Shown: positions 1 through 11,302 of the stretch, one piece after another | How the letters are laid out: each line of letters begins with the position of its first letter | Numbering within the stretch: position 1 is the stretch's first letter | Assembly: GCA_047967505.1 (NCBI GenBank) | Contig: CM106540.1 | From: Dipteris shenzhenensis | Taxonomy: Eukaryota; Polypodiophyta; Polypodiopsida; Gleicheniales | Strand: one strand, 5' to 3' | Length of the DNA: 64,000 nucleotides | Notes under the pieces: model-generated | Databases searched by the model: none | What the model saw: only the letters and a program-made list of their open reading frames with translations | What the model was told of the DNA's origin: nothing | Program-made: the position numbers and the translations under genes

Positions 1-3000
1 GATAATGATGTTCTCTTCATGTCTACTTTATCTGCAGAGTTGCTTACCACTTTAGATGATGCATATTCCCAGGATTGGATTTTGGATTCTGGTGCTTCAT
101 TCCATGTTACTCCCCATAGGGAATGGTTCTCCACTTATGATAGTGGAAAGACAGGTTGTGTGCATCTTGGAAATGACTATGCATGTGACATAGTGGGAGC
201 AGGTGACATAAAGTTTTCTTTTGCAAATGGGTCTGCATTTGTTTTGAAACATGTGAGACATGTGCCTAAGTTGACCAAGAGTCTTATTTCAGTGGGTCAG
301 CTAGATGATGCTGGTTTTCACACCACTTTTGGCTTTTAAAGTTGGAAAATTCAAAAGGGCTCTATGCTTTTGGCTAGGGGTGCCAAGTGTGGGACTTTGT
401 ATCCCTTACATGTATCAGGGGTATTTGATCATGTTGTTGCAATAACCGAGCAGCCAAGCACTTCTTTGTGGCATTGCAGGTTGGGGCACATGAGCCAAAA
501 TGGAATGAAACTCTTATGCCGTTTGGGTTATGTACCGCATTTGAGTTTCTCTGATTTTGAATTTTGTGAGCACTGTCTCTATGGGAAGCAGACTAAATCA
601 GCCCATAAAAGAAGGGGAAAGAAAGAGTTTGAAATGCTTGATTTGGTGCATTCAGACGTATGTGGTCCCATGCCTACACGGTCATTAGGCGGGGCTGAAT
701 ACTATGTGACATTCATTGATGATGCAACTAGGAAAGTGTGGGCTTATGCTATAGCTCGGAAGAGTGATGTGTTCCAGGTATTTCAGAAATGGCTGGCCTT
801 GGTTGAGAATCAGTCAGGTAGAATGCTTAAATGCCTACGGACTGACAATGGTGGAGAGTATCTCTCTCATGACTTTCAGCATTTCTGTGATACTCGTGGG
901 ATTAAGAGGGAGCTCACATCCCCTCGTACTCCAGAGCAAAATCCAATTGCAGAAAAGATGAACCGTACCATTCAAGAAAGGTTGCAATGCATGCTTTCCA
1001 ATGCAAGTCTTTCTGGTGGTTTTTGGGTTGAGGCAATGAAGACTGCAGTGCATGTGATCAATAGATCACCTAGCAAGAGTTTGGATGGTGGTATTCCTGA
1101 AGAGGCATGGAGTGGCAAGAAGCCCTCTTACTCTCATTTGCGTATATTTGGGTGTGAGGCATATGCACATGTGCCAAAAGAGCTTCGAAAGAAGCTAGAT
1201 CCTAAGTCTAGGAAATGCATCTTTCTCGGTTATGGTGAAAGTGGAGAGATGGGCTATCGTCTCTGGGATCCAGAAGCAAAGAAGATCATACGCAGCCATG
1301 ATGTGGTCTTCAATGAGAAGAAGATGCATAAGGCACCCATGAGGGATGTGGAAATGAGGAGAATCACTTTCCAGGATGTGAATCCACCTGCATATGTTGA
1401 TAGACAGCAAGCTGTCCATGCACCAAATGTGCAAGAAATGGTACCACCAAGTACTCCCACAGGTATACAATCAAGGGTAGATGATGGATCATCTATTGGT
1501 GGAAATGATGAGCCAAATGTGGCTGATATGCAAGTGGGACAGCAAGCTGAAATGCCATTGAGAAGATCATCTAGAGTGTCTAGACCGCCTGATAGGTTTG
1601 TTCCAGGGGTAGACTATGTGATGCTTACTGATTGCGAGGAGCCTTCTTGCTACAGAGAGGCTATGATGCGTGAGGATCAACGCAAGTGGGAGTATGCTAT
1701 GCAATCAGAGATGAGTTCATTTATGAAGAATAAGACTTGGGACTTGGTTTCTTTGCCACATGGAAAGAAAGCATTGCCATGTAAATGGGTCTACAAAATG
1801 AAGGTCACAGGTGATGACGTGCCTAGGTACAAGGCCCGTTTGGTTGCTAAAGGGTTCAAGCAAGAGAAGGGTGTGGACTTTGATGAGATATTCTCTCCAG
1901 TTGTGAAGATGACCACACTTAGATGCATGCTTGGACTAGTGGCATCAGAGGATATGGAGCTTATGCAGATGGATGTCAAGACAGCTTTCTTGCATGGGGA
2001 TTTGCATGAGGAAATTTACATGGTGTAGCCAGAAGGCTTTGAAGAAAAGGGCAAAGAGCATTTAGTTTGCAAGCTGAAAAAGAGTCTCTATGGTCTTAAG
2101 CAAGCACCTAGAGAATGGTATCAGAAGTTTGATGCTTTCATTCAGTCCCAGGGTTTTAGAAGGAGTGAAATTGATCACTGCCTCTACACTAAAAGGGCTA
2201 AGGATAATAGCCTGATAATCTTGGCACTATATGTGGATGATATGCTATTGGCTAGCAAGAATACTTATGAGCTAGATGCATTAAAGGCCAAGTTGCATGA
2301 GGCCTTTGATATGAAGGATTTGGGATTTGCAGGTCATATTCTTGGTATGCGCATCACGCGTGATCAGAGTAGGAAACTCCTTTGGCTTTCACAAAAAGAG
2401 TATGTTACAAAAGTATTGCAACATTTCAATATGGAGGGGGGGAAGGCAGTGAGTACTCCATTGCCTCCATATGTGAAACTGAGTTATATAGATAGTCCCA
2501 AATCAGATGAGGAGAGGGCCATGATGGCCAAGGTTCCTTATGCATCAGCAGTTGGGAGTCTTATGTATGCTATGATAGCTACTAGACCAGACATTGCATT
2601 TGCAGTGGGAGTTGTTAGCTGGTATATGGCTAATCCAGGAAAGAGGCATTGGGAGGCAGTTAAGTGCATCATGAGGTACATGAAAGGTACCAAGGAGATG
2701 TGCATCTGCTTTGGTAAAGGAGACATGCGTGTACTTGGGTACACAGATTCAGACTATGCAGGGCATGTGGATAGTAGGAGATCCACTTCTGGTTATGTGT
2801 TCACCTTTGCAGGTGGTGCAGTGTCGTGGATGTCTCGCGCACAGAAGTGCGTTGCTTTGTCTACCACAGAGGCTGAGTATGTTGCAGCCACAGAGGGTTG
2901 CAAGGAGGCTATATGGCTTGATCGGCTAGTGGGAGATTTGGGGATTCATACAGGTGTACCGACATTGCATAGTGATTCCATGAGTGCTATTCAGCTAGCA

Positions 3001-3189
3001 CGGAATCCGGTCTTTCATGCAAAGACCAAACACATTGAGGTCAGGTACCATTTCATCAGGGAGGTACTTGAGGACAAGCGCATAGAGCTTGTCAAGGTTC
3101 ATACAGATGATAACCCTGCAGATATGCTGACGAAGAGTCTACCTAGTCAGCGGTTTGAGTATTGTCGTGTATTGATGGGCATTGGATAG
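1..3189 (+). pseudogene. Ty1-Copia polyprotein (PR-INT-RT-RNase H), two in-frame stops
   Basis: One continuous plus-strand frame runs from the window edge to TAG 3187-3189, broken only by TAA 337-339 and TAG 2026-2028. Domain order is that of Copia pol. The aspartic protease DSGAS is at 85-99. The gag-pre-integrase H-H-C-C zinc region is at about 470-590. The integrase core has Asp 655-657, Asp 844-846 and Glu 952-954, a D-x62-D-x35-E spacing, followed by the usual IFGCEAY and CIFLGY blocks. RT begins near 1735 and keeps YVDD at 2230-2241. RNase H keeps its TDSD, TEAEY and HSDS blocks up to about 3150. The second stop looks like a CAG to TAG transition before PEGF. Gag and the 5' LTR lie left of the window. 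Apart from the two stops the element is nearly intact, so it is fairly young, but it cannot make a full polyprotein without readthrough. Confidence 0.95.
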
Positions 3190-3242
3190 TATGCTCACTA
3201 GTTGTTCTCTCTTAAAGGCACATTGTCCTTTAAGTGGGAGGT

Positions 3243-3433
3243 TGTGGGGGTTAAAGGTCACTGTGCCTTAACCCCGGTTATGTACAATACTCAAACACAT
3301 ATATAAATAAATGAAAAAGAAGATTAGGGTGGTTCTGCACCCACCAAACTTGTGTGGCTTTCTGTCTCTCTCTCCCTCCTTCTTCCATTCTTGCTTCCGT
3401 TGAGAGCACTCTCAGGTTACTAGAATAAGTACA
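3243..3433 (+). mobile_element. Probable 3' LTR of the first Copia element
   Basis: A purine tract (AAGTGGGAGG) lies 42-52 bases after the pol stop, where Copia elements keep the polypurine tract. The next bases start TGTGGGGGTTAAAGG, a plausible LTR start. A TATA-like ATATATAAATAAATG lies at about 3299-3313 and a pyrimidine-rich stretch follows. The right end is placed at AATAAGTACA only because it ends in CA. There is no second LTR in the window to prove either edge, so the limits are inference. Confidence 0.5.
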
Positions 3434-3995
3434 TTGTATCCCTAATCTCAACTATGTCATGAAGGCACCCTTACTTTGATGCAACAATCTAATGCATCCC
3501 ATCAACATGTATGTGAAAAATGCGAAGGTGCAATCCTTTGATTAGTTAAATTGTTATAACTGTAATGGTCATGTCTTATCACACAAAGAGCCTCTTATTG
3601 TCATAATGATGTTCATGTGCTCTGAGTTTGAACGACACGTACATTTAACATTAGCTTGATTGAAAAGGCAAGCTAAGTCTTATACTATTAGCCTCTTTAC
3701 CCTACTTAATATGACTTGGACTCTAACATGCCCTCTTGTCCTTGGGTGACCAATGACTCCTCTTACCACCCTCTCTTGCCCTGATATATCCCCCTACTCT
3801 AGCTTGACAAAATGATCTTAGAGGACTTTGATGATGGGTAAGAGAGAACTAAATTTAAATTAGTTCCTTTGCTTTTCTTTTCTTCCAAGCTAGCTTTCCA
3901 TTGAAAGGCTAATGAAATTGAAATATATTGGGAGTCACTCTTCCTCACCTCCTCATTGTTTGTGGCTCCTTCCTTTGTTACTAGCTCTCCCCCCC

Positions 3996-4042
<47 letters not shown>

Positions 4043-4230
4043 CGTCAATACACACACATATATGTAATGTGTGCACGCACATATATGTAATGTGTGTGTG
4101 TGAATATGATTTTCATTTGGAAATTGATCGTCATATTGCAAGTAAATTTACGAGTTCTTAGATGCTCAAAAAGCAAAGTCGTTAAAGTAAGGAATTCTTG
4201 GGGATTTGATGATGGGGCTGCGGGCATGTG
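3434..4230. other. Intergenic DNA with a CT microsatellite
   Basis: No convincing coding region was seen. It holds a C-run and (TC)n tract at 3990-4038, then two copies of ACATATATGTAATGTGTG about 29 bases apart (about 4053-4100). Short open frames across the microsatellite are translations of the simple repeat. Confidence 0.6.
3998..4038. repeat. (TC)n microsatellite
   Basis: About 20 uninterrupted TC dinucleotides directly after a C-run. Confidence 0.95.
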
Positions 4231-4237
4231 ACTCATC

Positions 4238-5665
4238 TATAAACACTCAAACTTGAGAGCTGGGGGCCAGCGAACAGTTGGCACCAAGCATGTTTTTGCA
4301 CATTAAGGTTAGCTGGCTACTACTTGGTTATTCTACTTCTTCTTCATCATCTTCAATGCATCATTTTGCATTTTCTTTTTCTTCATCTTCATCTTGGAAA
4401 TTGCGCAGTAGCTCTGTAGCCACCATAGCCCATTTGCATTTTCTTCTTCACGATTCACCATCTTCATCTTCATCTTGGAAATTGCGCACCTTTGAAGCCA
4501 CCATAGCTCAGGCCTCAGAGTTCATCAGCTCGACTCCTCGTGACAATATGCCATCCTCACGCTCCCCTCTGTAATCGAGCCTGTCAGCGCATCATCATCT
4601 ACACCTCCTCCTCTTTTCAAATAGACAGTTGTTTCCAACAGCCTCGTAGGAGCTGTTGTACCTTCGGCAGTTGACGGCATCTCCCAGCTGCTGCAAAGCC
4701 TGCTCAATCGACCTCTCATCACGATCATCATCTCCATGCAGCAGCCACTAGATGCCCAACTAGCCCGCTGCTTCCAGCTCTGTGTTTCGTGACTTCTACA
4801 CTAGCTACCTGCAAGCTTTAGCAAGCCTGTTGCATCGGAGAAGCATATCATATGCAGCTCCGAGCATGTGCTTCAAGCCCTCAAAGCCTTCTGGAGCTTC
4901 TTCAAGCTCGAGCTGTAGCCCAAATCGTAGCACAGCTGCTTGCCTGCCTCGTCCTTTAGCCGCGTGAGAACTGCAGATTTGCATCTAGGATTCAGACTTG
5001 TGAATCGAAGCTGTCCAAACTGTTTTTTGTTGATCAATCTGCAGCTCAACAAGCTTGCTGCGTCTTCCTACCTTAGTCCTTGGCGTTACTGCTGATCATC
5101 ACGTCGAAAGATTCAAGGCTCCAACGCTCTTTCACCTTTCTGCGATTTCGCGTATCCTGCCTTGTTTTGTCTGGTGTCCCCATCGACGCCTCGTAGATTT
5201 GCATTCGCGCTGCTCCCATGCGCACGCCAGTTTGTGCCTGGTTAATGTGTTTGTGGTTCGTCGCGGTACTTCGCCTGTCCGATTTCGTAAACTGCTGGCC
5301 TTTCCTACTTGCATGTCCTCTTCCTTTAACAGTTTTCGCCTTGATACATCACCGCTTCACCGTTCGTCTGTAGTCATGAAAACGTAAACTGAGTTTCCAA
5401 ATCTCGATATTTCCTTTCTGCAACTTCCTTCCTCGATGTTCCTCATTGACCCGTCGGCTCCCCGTCATCCGTCAGCTTGCTTTAAACAGTTAGCAGGCTA
5501 GCCAGATTGAAAATGCATCACGTCGTTATTCGGCGATCTCTTTCCTAACTTTGAGTCGAAAGTGAGGTTGCCCTCAATGCTAATCGGCACCATATCAGTT
5601 GGTGATAGAATCGATGTTAATGCATGAATCGGAAGACAGGCCATTCTTATTTTTGACGATCAAAG
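4238..5665 (+). promoter_or_regulatory. Putative promoter and long 5' leader of the DUF868 gene
   Basis: TATAAA lies at 4238-4243, followed by CT/TCTTC-rich sequence typical of plant 5' leaders. The stretch up to the DUF868 start is richer in GC and CpG than its surroundings and has no recognisable protein; its open frames (4278-4574, 5055-5387) look like chance. If transcription starts near 4270, the leader is about 1.4 kb and may contain an intron. This is inference: no splice pair could be chosen with confidence. Confidence 0.35.
4378..4506. repeat. Imperfect tandem duplication, about 78-bp unit
   Basis: The segment CATCTTCATCTTGGAAATTG with its flank through CCACCATAGC occurs twice, about 78 bases apart, in the putative DUF868 leader. 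In one frame both copies read SSSSSWKLR...ATIA. Confidence 0.8.
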
Positions 5666-6610
5666 ATGCTAGATCCCGCGCCTTCCTGTTTTGGTGATTT
5701 CGCAATGCAAATGCCTGATATACCCATCGGAAAAGGGGTGACACAAAATCTCGTAACCTGCCTTTATCAAACGAAGCTTGCCGGGTTATGTCGACATGTC
5801 ACGGTGACCTGGGTTAAAAACCTGATGGGGCAAGGCCTCTGCGTTACGGTGGATGATCCATCTTGTCAGTACACTTGCAAGGTTGAAATGAAACATTGGT
5901 ATTTCTGGAGGAAACAAGGCTCTAAAAGTTTCGAGGTGTGCGCCACCAGGGTGGAGGTATTTTGGGATCTGTCATCCGCTAAGTATGTATGCGGACCGGA
6001 GCCCCAGGAAGGATTCTATGTAGCGGTGGTGTCTAACGAAGAAGTGGTTCTGCTGCTAGGTGATAAGTGCAAGGAAGCCTACAAGAAATTGAAGGCAAGG
6101 CCGGCCATTATCGATGCCATTCTGCTGTCACGAAAAGAGCATGTGTTCGGCAAGAAATATTTCTGCACCAAAGCGCAGTTTGATGAGTCTGGCAAAGCTC
6201 ATGAGATCGTTATTGAGTGTGAGACGAATCCACCCAAGGAGCCGTATTTGTCCATAAGGATAGACCGGCAGGTCGTGGTGCAAGTAAAGAGACTGGCATG
6301 GAAGTTTAGGGGCAATCAGACAGTGTTTGTTGACGGAATTCCAGTGGAGGTCTTCTGGGATGTGCATAATTGGTTATTCAACCTCCGAAATGGCAATGCC
6401 ATATTCATATTTCAGACTTGTACTGCGTTGGAGAAAGCCTTCAACAGCAGAGGAAGTACTGGAGTTCCGGCTGCACTGAAATGGTCGGGAGAATTGAACG
6501 GCAGCATCTCTGCAATGAAGTTCTCCGGAGCTCGCAGCCTTAAATCTGCCCGGGAATTGGAAGGCTTTACAGGTTTCTCGCTCATGCTTCATGCATGGAA
6601 GAGCGAATAG
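5666..6610 (+). CDS. DUF868 family protein, 314 aa, complete
   Basis: Intact intronless frame whose product matches the plant DUF868 family in length (about 280-340 aa) and motifs. The N-terminal PSCFGD (residues 6-11) fits the family's usual start, which supports this ATG. Visible blocks are NLVTCLYQ (28-35), VTWVKNLMGQ (47-56), a Cys pair around CQYTC (67-71), GSKSFEV (85-91), FWDLSSAKY (99-107), GPEP..GFYVAVV (110-122), VLLLGD (128-133), KEHVFGKK (157-164), WKFRGN (212-217), WDVHNWLF (231-238) and the C-terminal GFSLMLHAWKSE (303-314). No signal peptide or membrane segment is apparent. The biochemical role of DUF868 proteins is not established and I assign none. A serine-rich insert (about 261-299) before the C-terminal block is less conserved. 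This is the only complete, uninterrupted host gene in the window. Confidence 0.93.
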   Translation: MLDPAPSCFGDFAMQMPDIPIGKGVTQNLVTCLYQTKLAGLCRHVTVTWVKNLMGQGLCVTVDDPSCQYTCKVEMKHWYFWRKQGSKSFEVCATRVEVFWDLSSAKYVCGPEPQEGFYVAVVSNEEVVLLLGDKCKEAYKKLKARPAIIDAILLSRKEHVFGKKYFCTKAQFDESGKAHEIVIECETNPPKEPYLSIRIDRQVVVQVKRLAWKFRGNQTVFVDGIPVEVFWDVHNWLFNLRNGNAIFIFQTCTALEKAFNSRGSTGVPAALKWSGELNGSISAMKFSGARSLKSARELEGFTGFSLMLHAWKSE

Positions 6611-7100
6611 GAGGTTCACTCGGCAAGATCATCCATATATATTGTCATAGGGGCATGATTCCCCTCAGTTGCTTGATATTGCTAATTATACAGTGCACTG
6701 TTCCATTCATTTGAACTCCGCTGATCTTACAGTGCATGATCCCATTCATTAGAGCCCCTTAAGACTTCGGGGAGCTACTCTTTTTTAATAAGATTTTTCC
6801 TGACATGGCCAGTTCGAAACATCAGCTCACGATTTAGAGAGAACAGCATTCGCCAAGCTATTGGCGCTTTTGCAAACCACCAGCTCTGCGTTTTCTTTGA
6901 TTGAATGTGCACCTACAGTTTACTCCCTCCATATTGATGATGGCGTTCTGTATTGGCCCTTGAAGTAATGTTTTTACATCGATGTGACCTATTTTCGTTC
7001 TTAATTGCTGCCTAAGGTCGTGTTTTCACATCCATGTGACATTCCAGCGCTTTGTCATTGAATGAGTGCCGAATTATGGATGAACAAAATAAAGAGAGTC
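6611..7100 (+). terminator. 3' UTR and poly(A) signal candidates of the DUF868 gene
   Basis: Non-coding DNA after the DUF868 stop. AATAAG near 6787 and a canonical AATAAA at 7088-7093 are the candidate polyadenylation signals. Two similar segments (CAGTGCACTGTTCCATTCATT and CAGTGCATGATCCCATTCATT, about 6691-6750) form a short tandem repeat. Which signal is used cannot be told from sequence. Confidence 0.4.
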
Positions 7101-8929
7101 ACCATGTAATGCGGCTTTAGCAGCAACTGACAAAATTGGTAGCCAGCTAAGTACGTGCGATTGCGAGCAGCGGTTGTCAAGGTAGCTTGTGGTTGGCGTG
7201 GCTGTTATTGACCAACTCGCAAAGAGAACGACAGAATAGTAAATCACGTTGTTCCAACGGTAAACCTACATTCGAGGAGAGCAAGCACGTAAAAATTAGA
7301 GCGGGCGGATTATCCCATAAATGCACCCATCTGAAAACCACTCACTAATTTTCATATGTCAGCGCTTTTAGCGACTGTTTCCACGCAGGGGCAAATAGAC
7401 CATTTGAGTTCACGAAGGCCCAACTACCATTTGATGTTCAGGAAGGCCCATTTGGGAGGTTCCTGTTTGACAAAAGGAGTGGGCCCTAATAGGGCGCATG
7501 GAGCGGTATGAATCCAATAGATTTCTTTGGATCCTTTCGGCCACTTGCATCGAAAGGTGGACCTCTAGCCTCGGGAAGAGCATCCACCCAATCTACTCTC
7601 CCCACCTAGAGAAGCAAGAGAAGCATCAATGACGAGGCTCCAAGCACAAAGAGAAACACAATACGTGCCATTTTTTAAAAAATAGCATGTGAACGAGATA
7701 GCTTTTACCCCTACACAAAAACAGGTCCTAAGAGGCCATCCACATACCCCGTCCTATGGTTACAAGCAACATTGTTGAAATCTGCATGGCGACGATCGAA
7801 AAAATTGTGATGGGCGTTCCTTGCATTGATGACACTGTTGCCACATGTCAATGGTTGAACTAACACATCTCCACCAAACAAATGTTGGAGGTTTGGGATA
7901 CCGGCCTCGGGCACCCCCAGACTCTCTTCTGAAGATGGCAATGCTACCAGCGAAGGTGTGACCTTATGCTCTATGAAGTTGACCCTCGTAGTGGCAGAGC
8001 TAGCTTGTGAATGAGGTCTCTAAAGAGACCTCTAATGGAGTTCACATCTTAGTGGAATAATAGCTGCTTTCAATTCCTTTGGAAAGACCTTGGGCAATTG
8101 CATCCCCTCATAGATGGTTGTATGCAGCACTTTCAAAAAACATTTTTTATTAAGGGCAATTCTAAATCTTAGTCATCTTAAAATTTTCCAAAAATCATAT
8201 AAATATCGGTATAAAAAACAAAACACATATATTATGTCCCTTAAACTTAATGGTAACCTCAAATCCCAAATCGGATTTCTCAATTTTGACGGGGAAAAAT
8301 ACACTCTAAACTAGGTTACATGAGCAAAGGCCATGCAGTGTGTGGCTATGTTAGCAAGGAAGAAAGCAAAAGGGGAGTCAACATCTTTAATCACTCATTT
8401 GGGCAAATCAAAGTAAATATTTATCAATAGAAAAGGATTTGATATAGCCCTACAAGCTCTTTCCAAGCTTAACCCCGGTCTTATACTCAAACTTGTACAG
8501 GCCACCTCCTTGAACTTGCCCTTACGTATACTACACCAATGCATAGCCAAACTCATACGGGCCACATCCCTTTACTTAACTCCCAACACCAATGCATATC
8601 TCCATAGACTTGCCTTAGTCATTGATATAGTCAATTCAACTACTAGATAAAAGCAAGGGAAGAAGGAAACCCTACCACATCTCCTAAGGAGACAACCTAA
8701 CAAAAACCATAAAGTGGATCCTTATTAAGAAAATTGAAAGCTTTCATTGAAGAGGAAGAAGGTGAAAGAGGGCCTTCTACAAAAAATTTGTAACTTAACT
8801 AGAGTAAGAAACCTCAAAAGACTAGCAACCCTTGCCCTCTAGCCACCTTCAAGAGTCTCACTCCCCAAACTCTATTAAGCCTAGGAGAAAACGAACCTCT
8901 AAGATATATATATTGGAACACTTGTGTAG
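7100..8929. other. Intergenic DNA, nothing recognised
   Basis: AT-rich, low-information sequence with only short open frames of poor composition (for example a 76-codon minus frame at 7711-7941). No transposon ends, RNA gene or repeat stood out. Confidence 0.5.
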
Positions 8930-10330
8930 CTTTAAGAGACTTGCTAGGTTACCCACCCAAAAGTCTGTCCAAATAAGTTGTGGTGATGGTCCAATCTTCC
9001 ACCACAAGCAGCATAGAACTTAATAAGGCTCTATTTGAAAGCTTTAGTCTATGAAATCTCCACAAAGGGAGCCCACCTAACCTCTAACAACACCCACAAA
9101 TACTTTTGTTTGACTAGATCTATATTATATAGAAACAAAGTTCAACATTGCTAATGGCTCCCCCTCAACCTGTATGACATTGCAGCACCACATTAACTCC
9201 TTGAATGGGAATTGTGATGACATCTTCTCTCTCTAAAATCTAAAATCCTAGTAACCAATCCTCACCCCTACACTTGGCCTGCAAACCACCTCATACATTC
9301 CAGCTGAGGATAATCTTGCGACCCACCTATTACTCCTATGACCCACCTGGTACCTAGGGCTAGCTATTTGAATCTTAAATCAAGAACACCCTAGCCCCCT
9401 TCCCCTCTTGAGCCACAATGGCATTCTAGGAGATGACATGAAACCTTTGATTGCCATCCCCTCTATTCCCTAAAAGTCATCTAGCTTCTTCAACAAGAAA
9501 CATTAAACACCATAACGACAAGATAAAGACTGGATAAGCTACCAATGCATGCTTAAAGATAATAATCCTTGCACTCCACTTGAAGATTTTGACCTCCAGG
9601 GAGCCAACTTCTCTGAAATCTTGGACCATATGTAGTTAAACCTTTGCTTCATGATCACGAGACGGTCACTACCACACCTAATGGGCATCTTATCTATCTT
9701 TAAAGGTAGCCTAGAGTTTGCGAAGTAAAAACATAGCTATCGAGATAGTATGCATTTTTTTCCAATCCTATCCAACTAGCAAAGGTGTTCCCTTGATTAT
9801 AAAACAAACTAGAGATTCTATAGAATCCATCAACTAATGCTATAGGAAGATCTAGCTTCTCTTTGCAAGATTTTGAAATGGAAATAAGGTCATCTCCAAA
9901 CAAATGAATGCCCACTTGGTTGTCAGAATACAAGTCTATTGCTGAAAACTTTTCCCATCTCACATAAGATTGTGTAAGTAGCCAAAAGCACTTCTATGAA
10001 TAGAGCACCTCAAAGGAACTAGAAAGCACCTTTGCCTACCCTATCTAAAGTAAAACATCCGTTTGCTTACATGCTAATGCATAGTCAAGTGTCAGATTAA
10101 AAATAAAAACATTTTGAAAAATATTCCTTTTGAAGGAAAATTCCTACTATGCAGACACCAAATCAGGAAGTAATTCCTTCAAGCTCACAAATAAGGCTTG
10201 TGAGAGGATTTTGATAGGACACATTTAGTATGGAAATAGGCCTCCAATATGCAACCAAAAAATTGATTCAATTCTTAGGAATTAGAGATATTAGGCTAGG
10301 GTCCACAACTTTATAGAGACTCCCATCCTT
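8930..10330 (-). pseudogene. Relic of a LINE reverse transcriptase (non-LTR retrotransposon)
   Basis: Read on the minus strand, fragments in shifting frames keep the order of a plant LINE RT. They are WRPISILNVSY (about 10220-10250), ILSQALFVSLKELLPDL, a NIFQNVFIFNLTLDYA block (about 10080-10130), WSKISEKLAPWRSK (about 9590-9640), a KHALVAYPVFILS block and, near the end, IWTDFWVGNL (about 8935-8970). These match the RT palm, the thumb-like region and the start of the zf-RVT-type tail. Stops and frameshifts are frequent, so the copy is long dead. The 5' (endonuclease) part is not recognisable to the right, and the exact ends are unclear. The 87-codon frame at 9700-9963 is part of this relic, not a gene. 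Confidence 0.7.
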
Positions 10331-11235
10331 GCAACCTACTATATCCATCTCCACAAAGCTATTCCTTTGTGTAGAATTGGATGAAGAACTATGTTGTCAA
10401 CCCATGCTAAATTTCAAATCTCTCTCAAGCATGTCTTAGAGCAAAAGAGTCCACTCAATCTTTCCAACCTCAAGAAAGTGTTTGTAATTAATTTATGCCA
10501 ATAATTCAAGTAAGGATTACAACTCAATTAGAAGAGCTTTTTTAAAGGAATAACATATTTTATATTTAAGGAAAAAGGGGGTGGGCATATCTAGCCTACA
10601 AATGCTATCAAAGTGAGAAACCAAACCTTACTCCAAGCCTCAACAATCAAGAACAAGCTTTGAGATGCCTCTCTAAAATCCCCTACCACTACCAATTCAC
10701 AACTCTTCAAACCTAATTTAATCATGGATATGATCAATTCTATTTTTCTACCCATCAACTTCCAATGCTAATCTTTGATGAGGAATCAGAATGGAAAACC
10801 TCACCTACATAGGAGATAGAAGCATTGGCTTCACTGATTAAGTTTTGGCAATAAGATAGATACATCATATATGCTCTTACCTTTTGCAAACACATGCTAA
10901 AGAAGAGGGAAATCCCACCATGTCTCTAGAAAGAAATGGTGAAGGTGACAAAGAAAACTCATGTCATAGATTTGGTAAACTAGAGGATGCATTCCCTGAT
11001 GGGGTAGAAGTATGGTTACGTGGACCAAATAACAATGTCCGGAACATGAGGTGCTGATTGCTAGAAAATTAGTCCAATCATACTTGGTTATAGCAGGCCG
11101 TCAGGCTGACCAGGCACTTGCTTATTAGCAACAGTTAAGCTTATAGCTAGGACTACTAACTAGGAACTTGGTTATTAGTAGTTGAACTTCTAGCTAGTTG
11201 TCAGTTTTTCAAAATTCTTATCTTGCCTCCCAACA

Positions 11236-11236
<1 letters not shown>
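10331..11236. other. Intergenic DNA, possibly the eroded 5' part of the LINE
   Basis: No reading frame or repeat is convincing. It adjoins the LINE relic on its 5' side, so it may hold degraded endonuclease sequence, but I could not align any block. Confidence 0.35.

Positions 11237-11240
<4 letters not shown>

Positions 11241-11297
<57 letters not shown>
11241..11297. repeat. (CT)n microsatellite
   Basis: Long uninterrupted CT tract, followed by CTC-rich DNA to about 11420. Confidence 0.95.

Positions 11298-11302
<5 letters not shown>

Noticed and set aside
3998-4141. Open frames with Glu-Arg repeats over CT/GA tracts (also at 38010, 42042, 42170)
   Set aside because: They are translations of dinucleotide microsatellites, with no gene evidence.
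5055-5387. 110-codon open frame upstream of DUF868
   Set aside because: Starts from a non-ATG codon, has no known domain and is overlapped by an equally open minus frame; more likely leader sequence.
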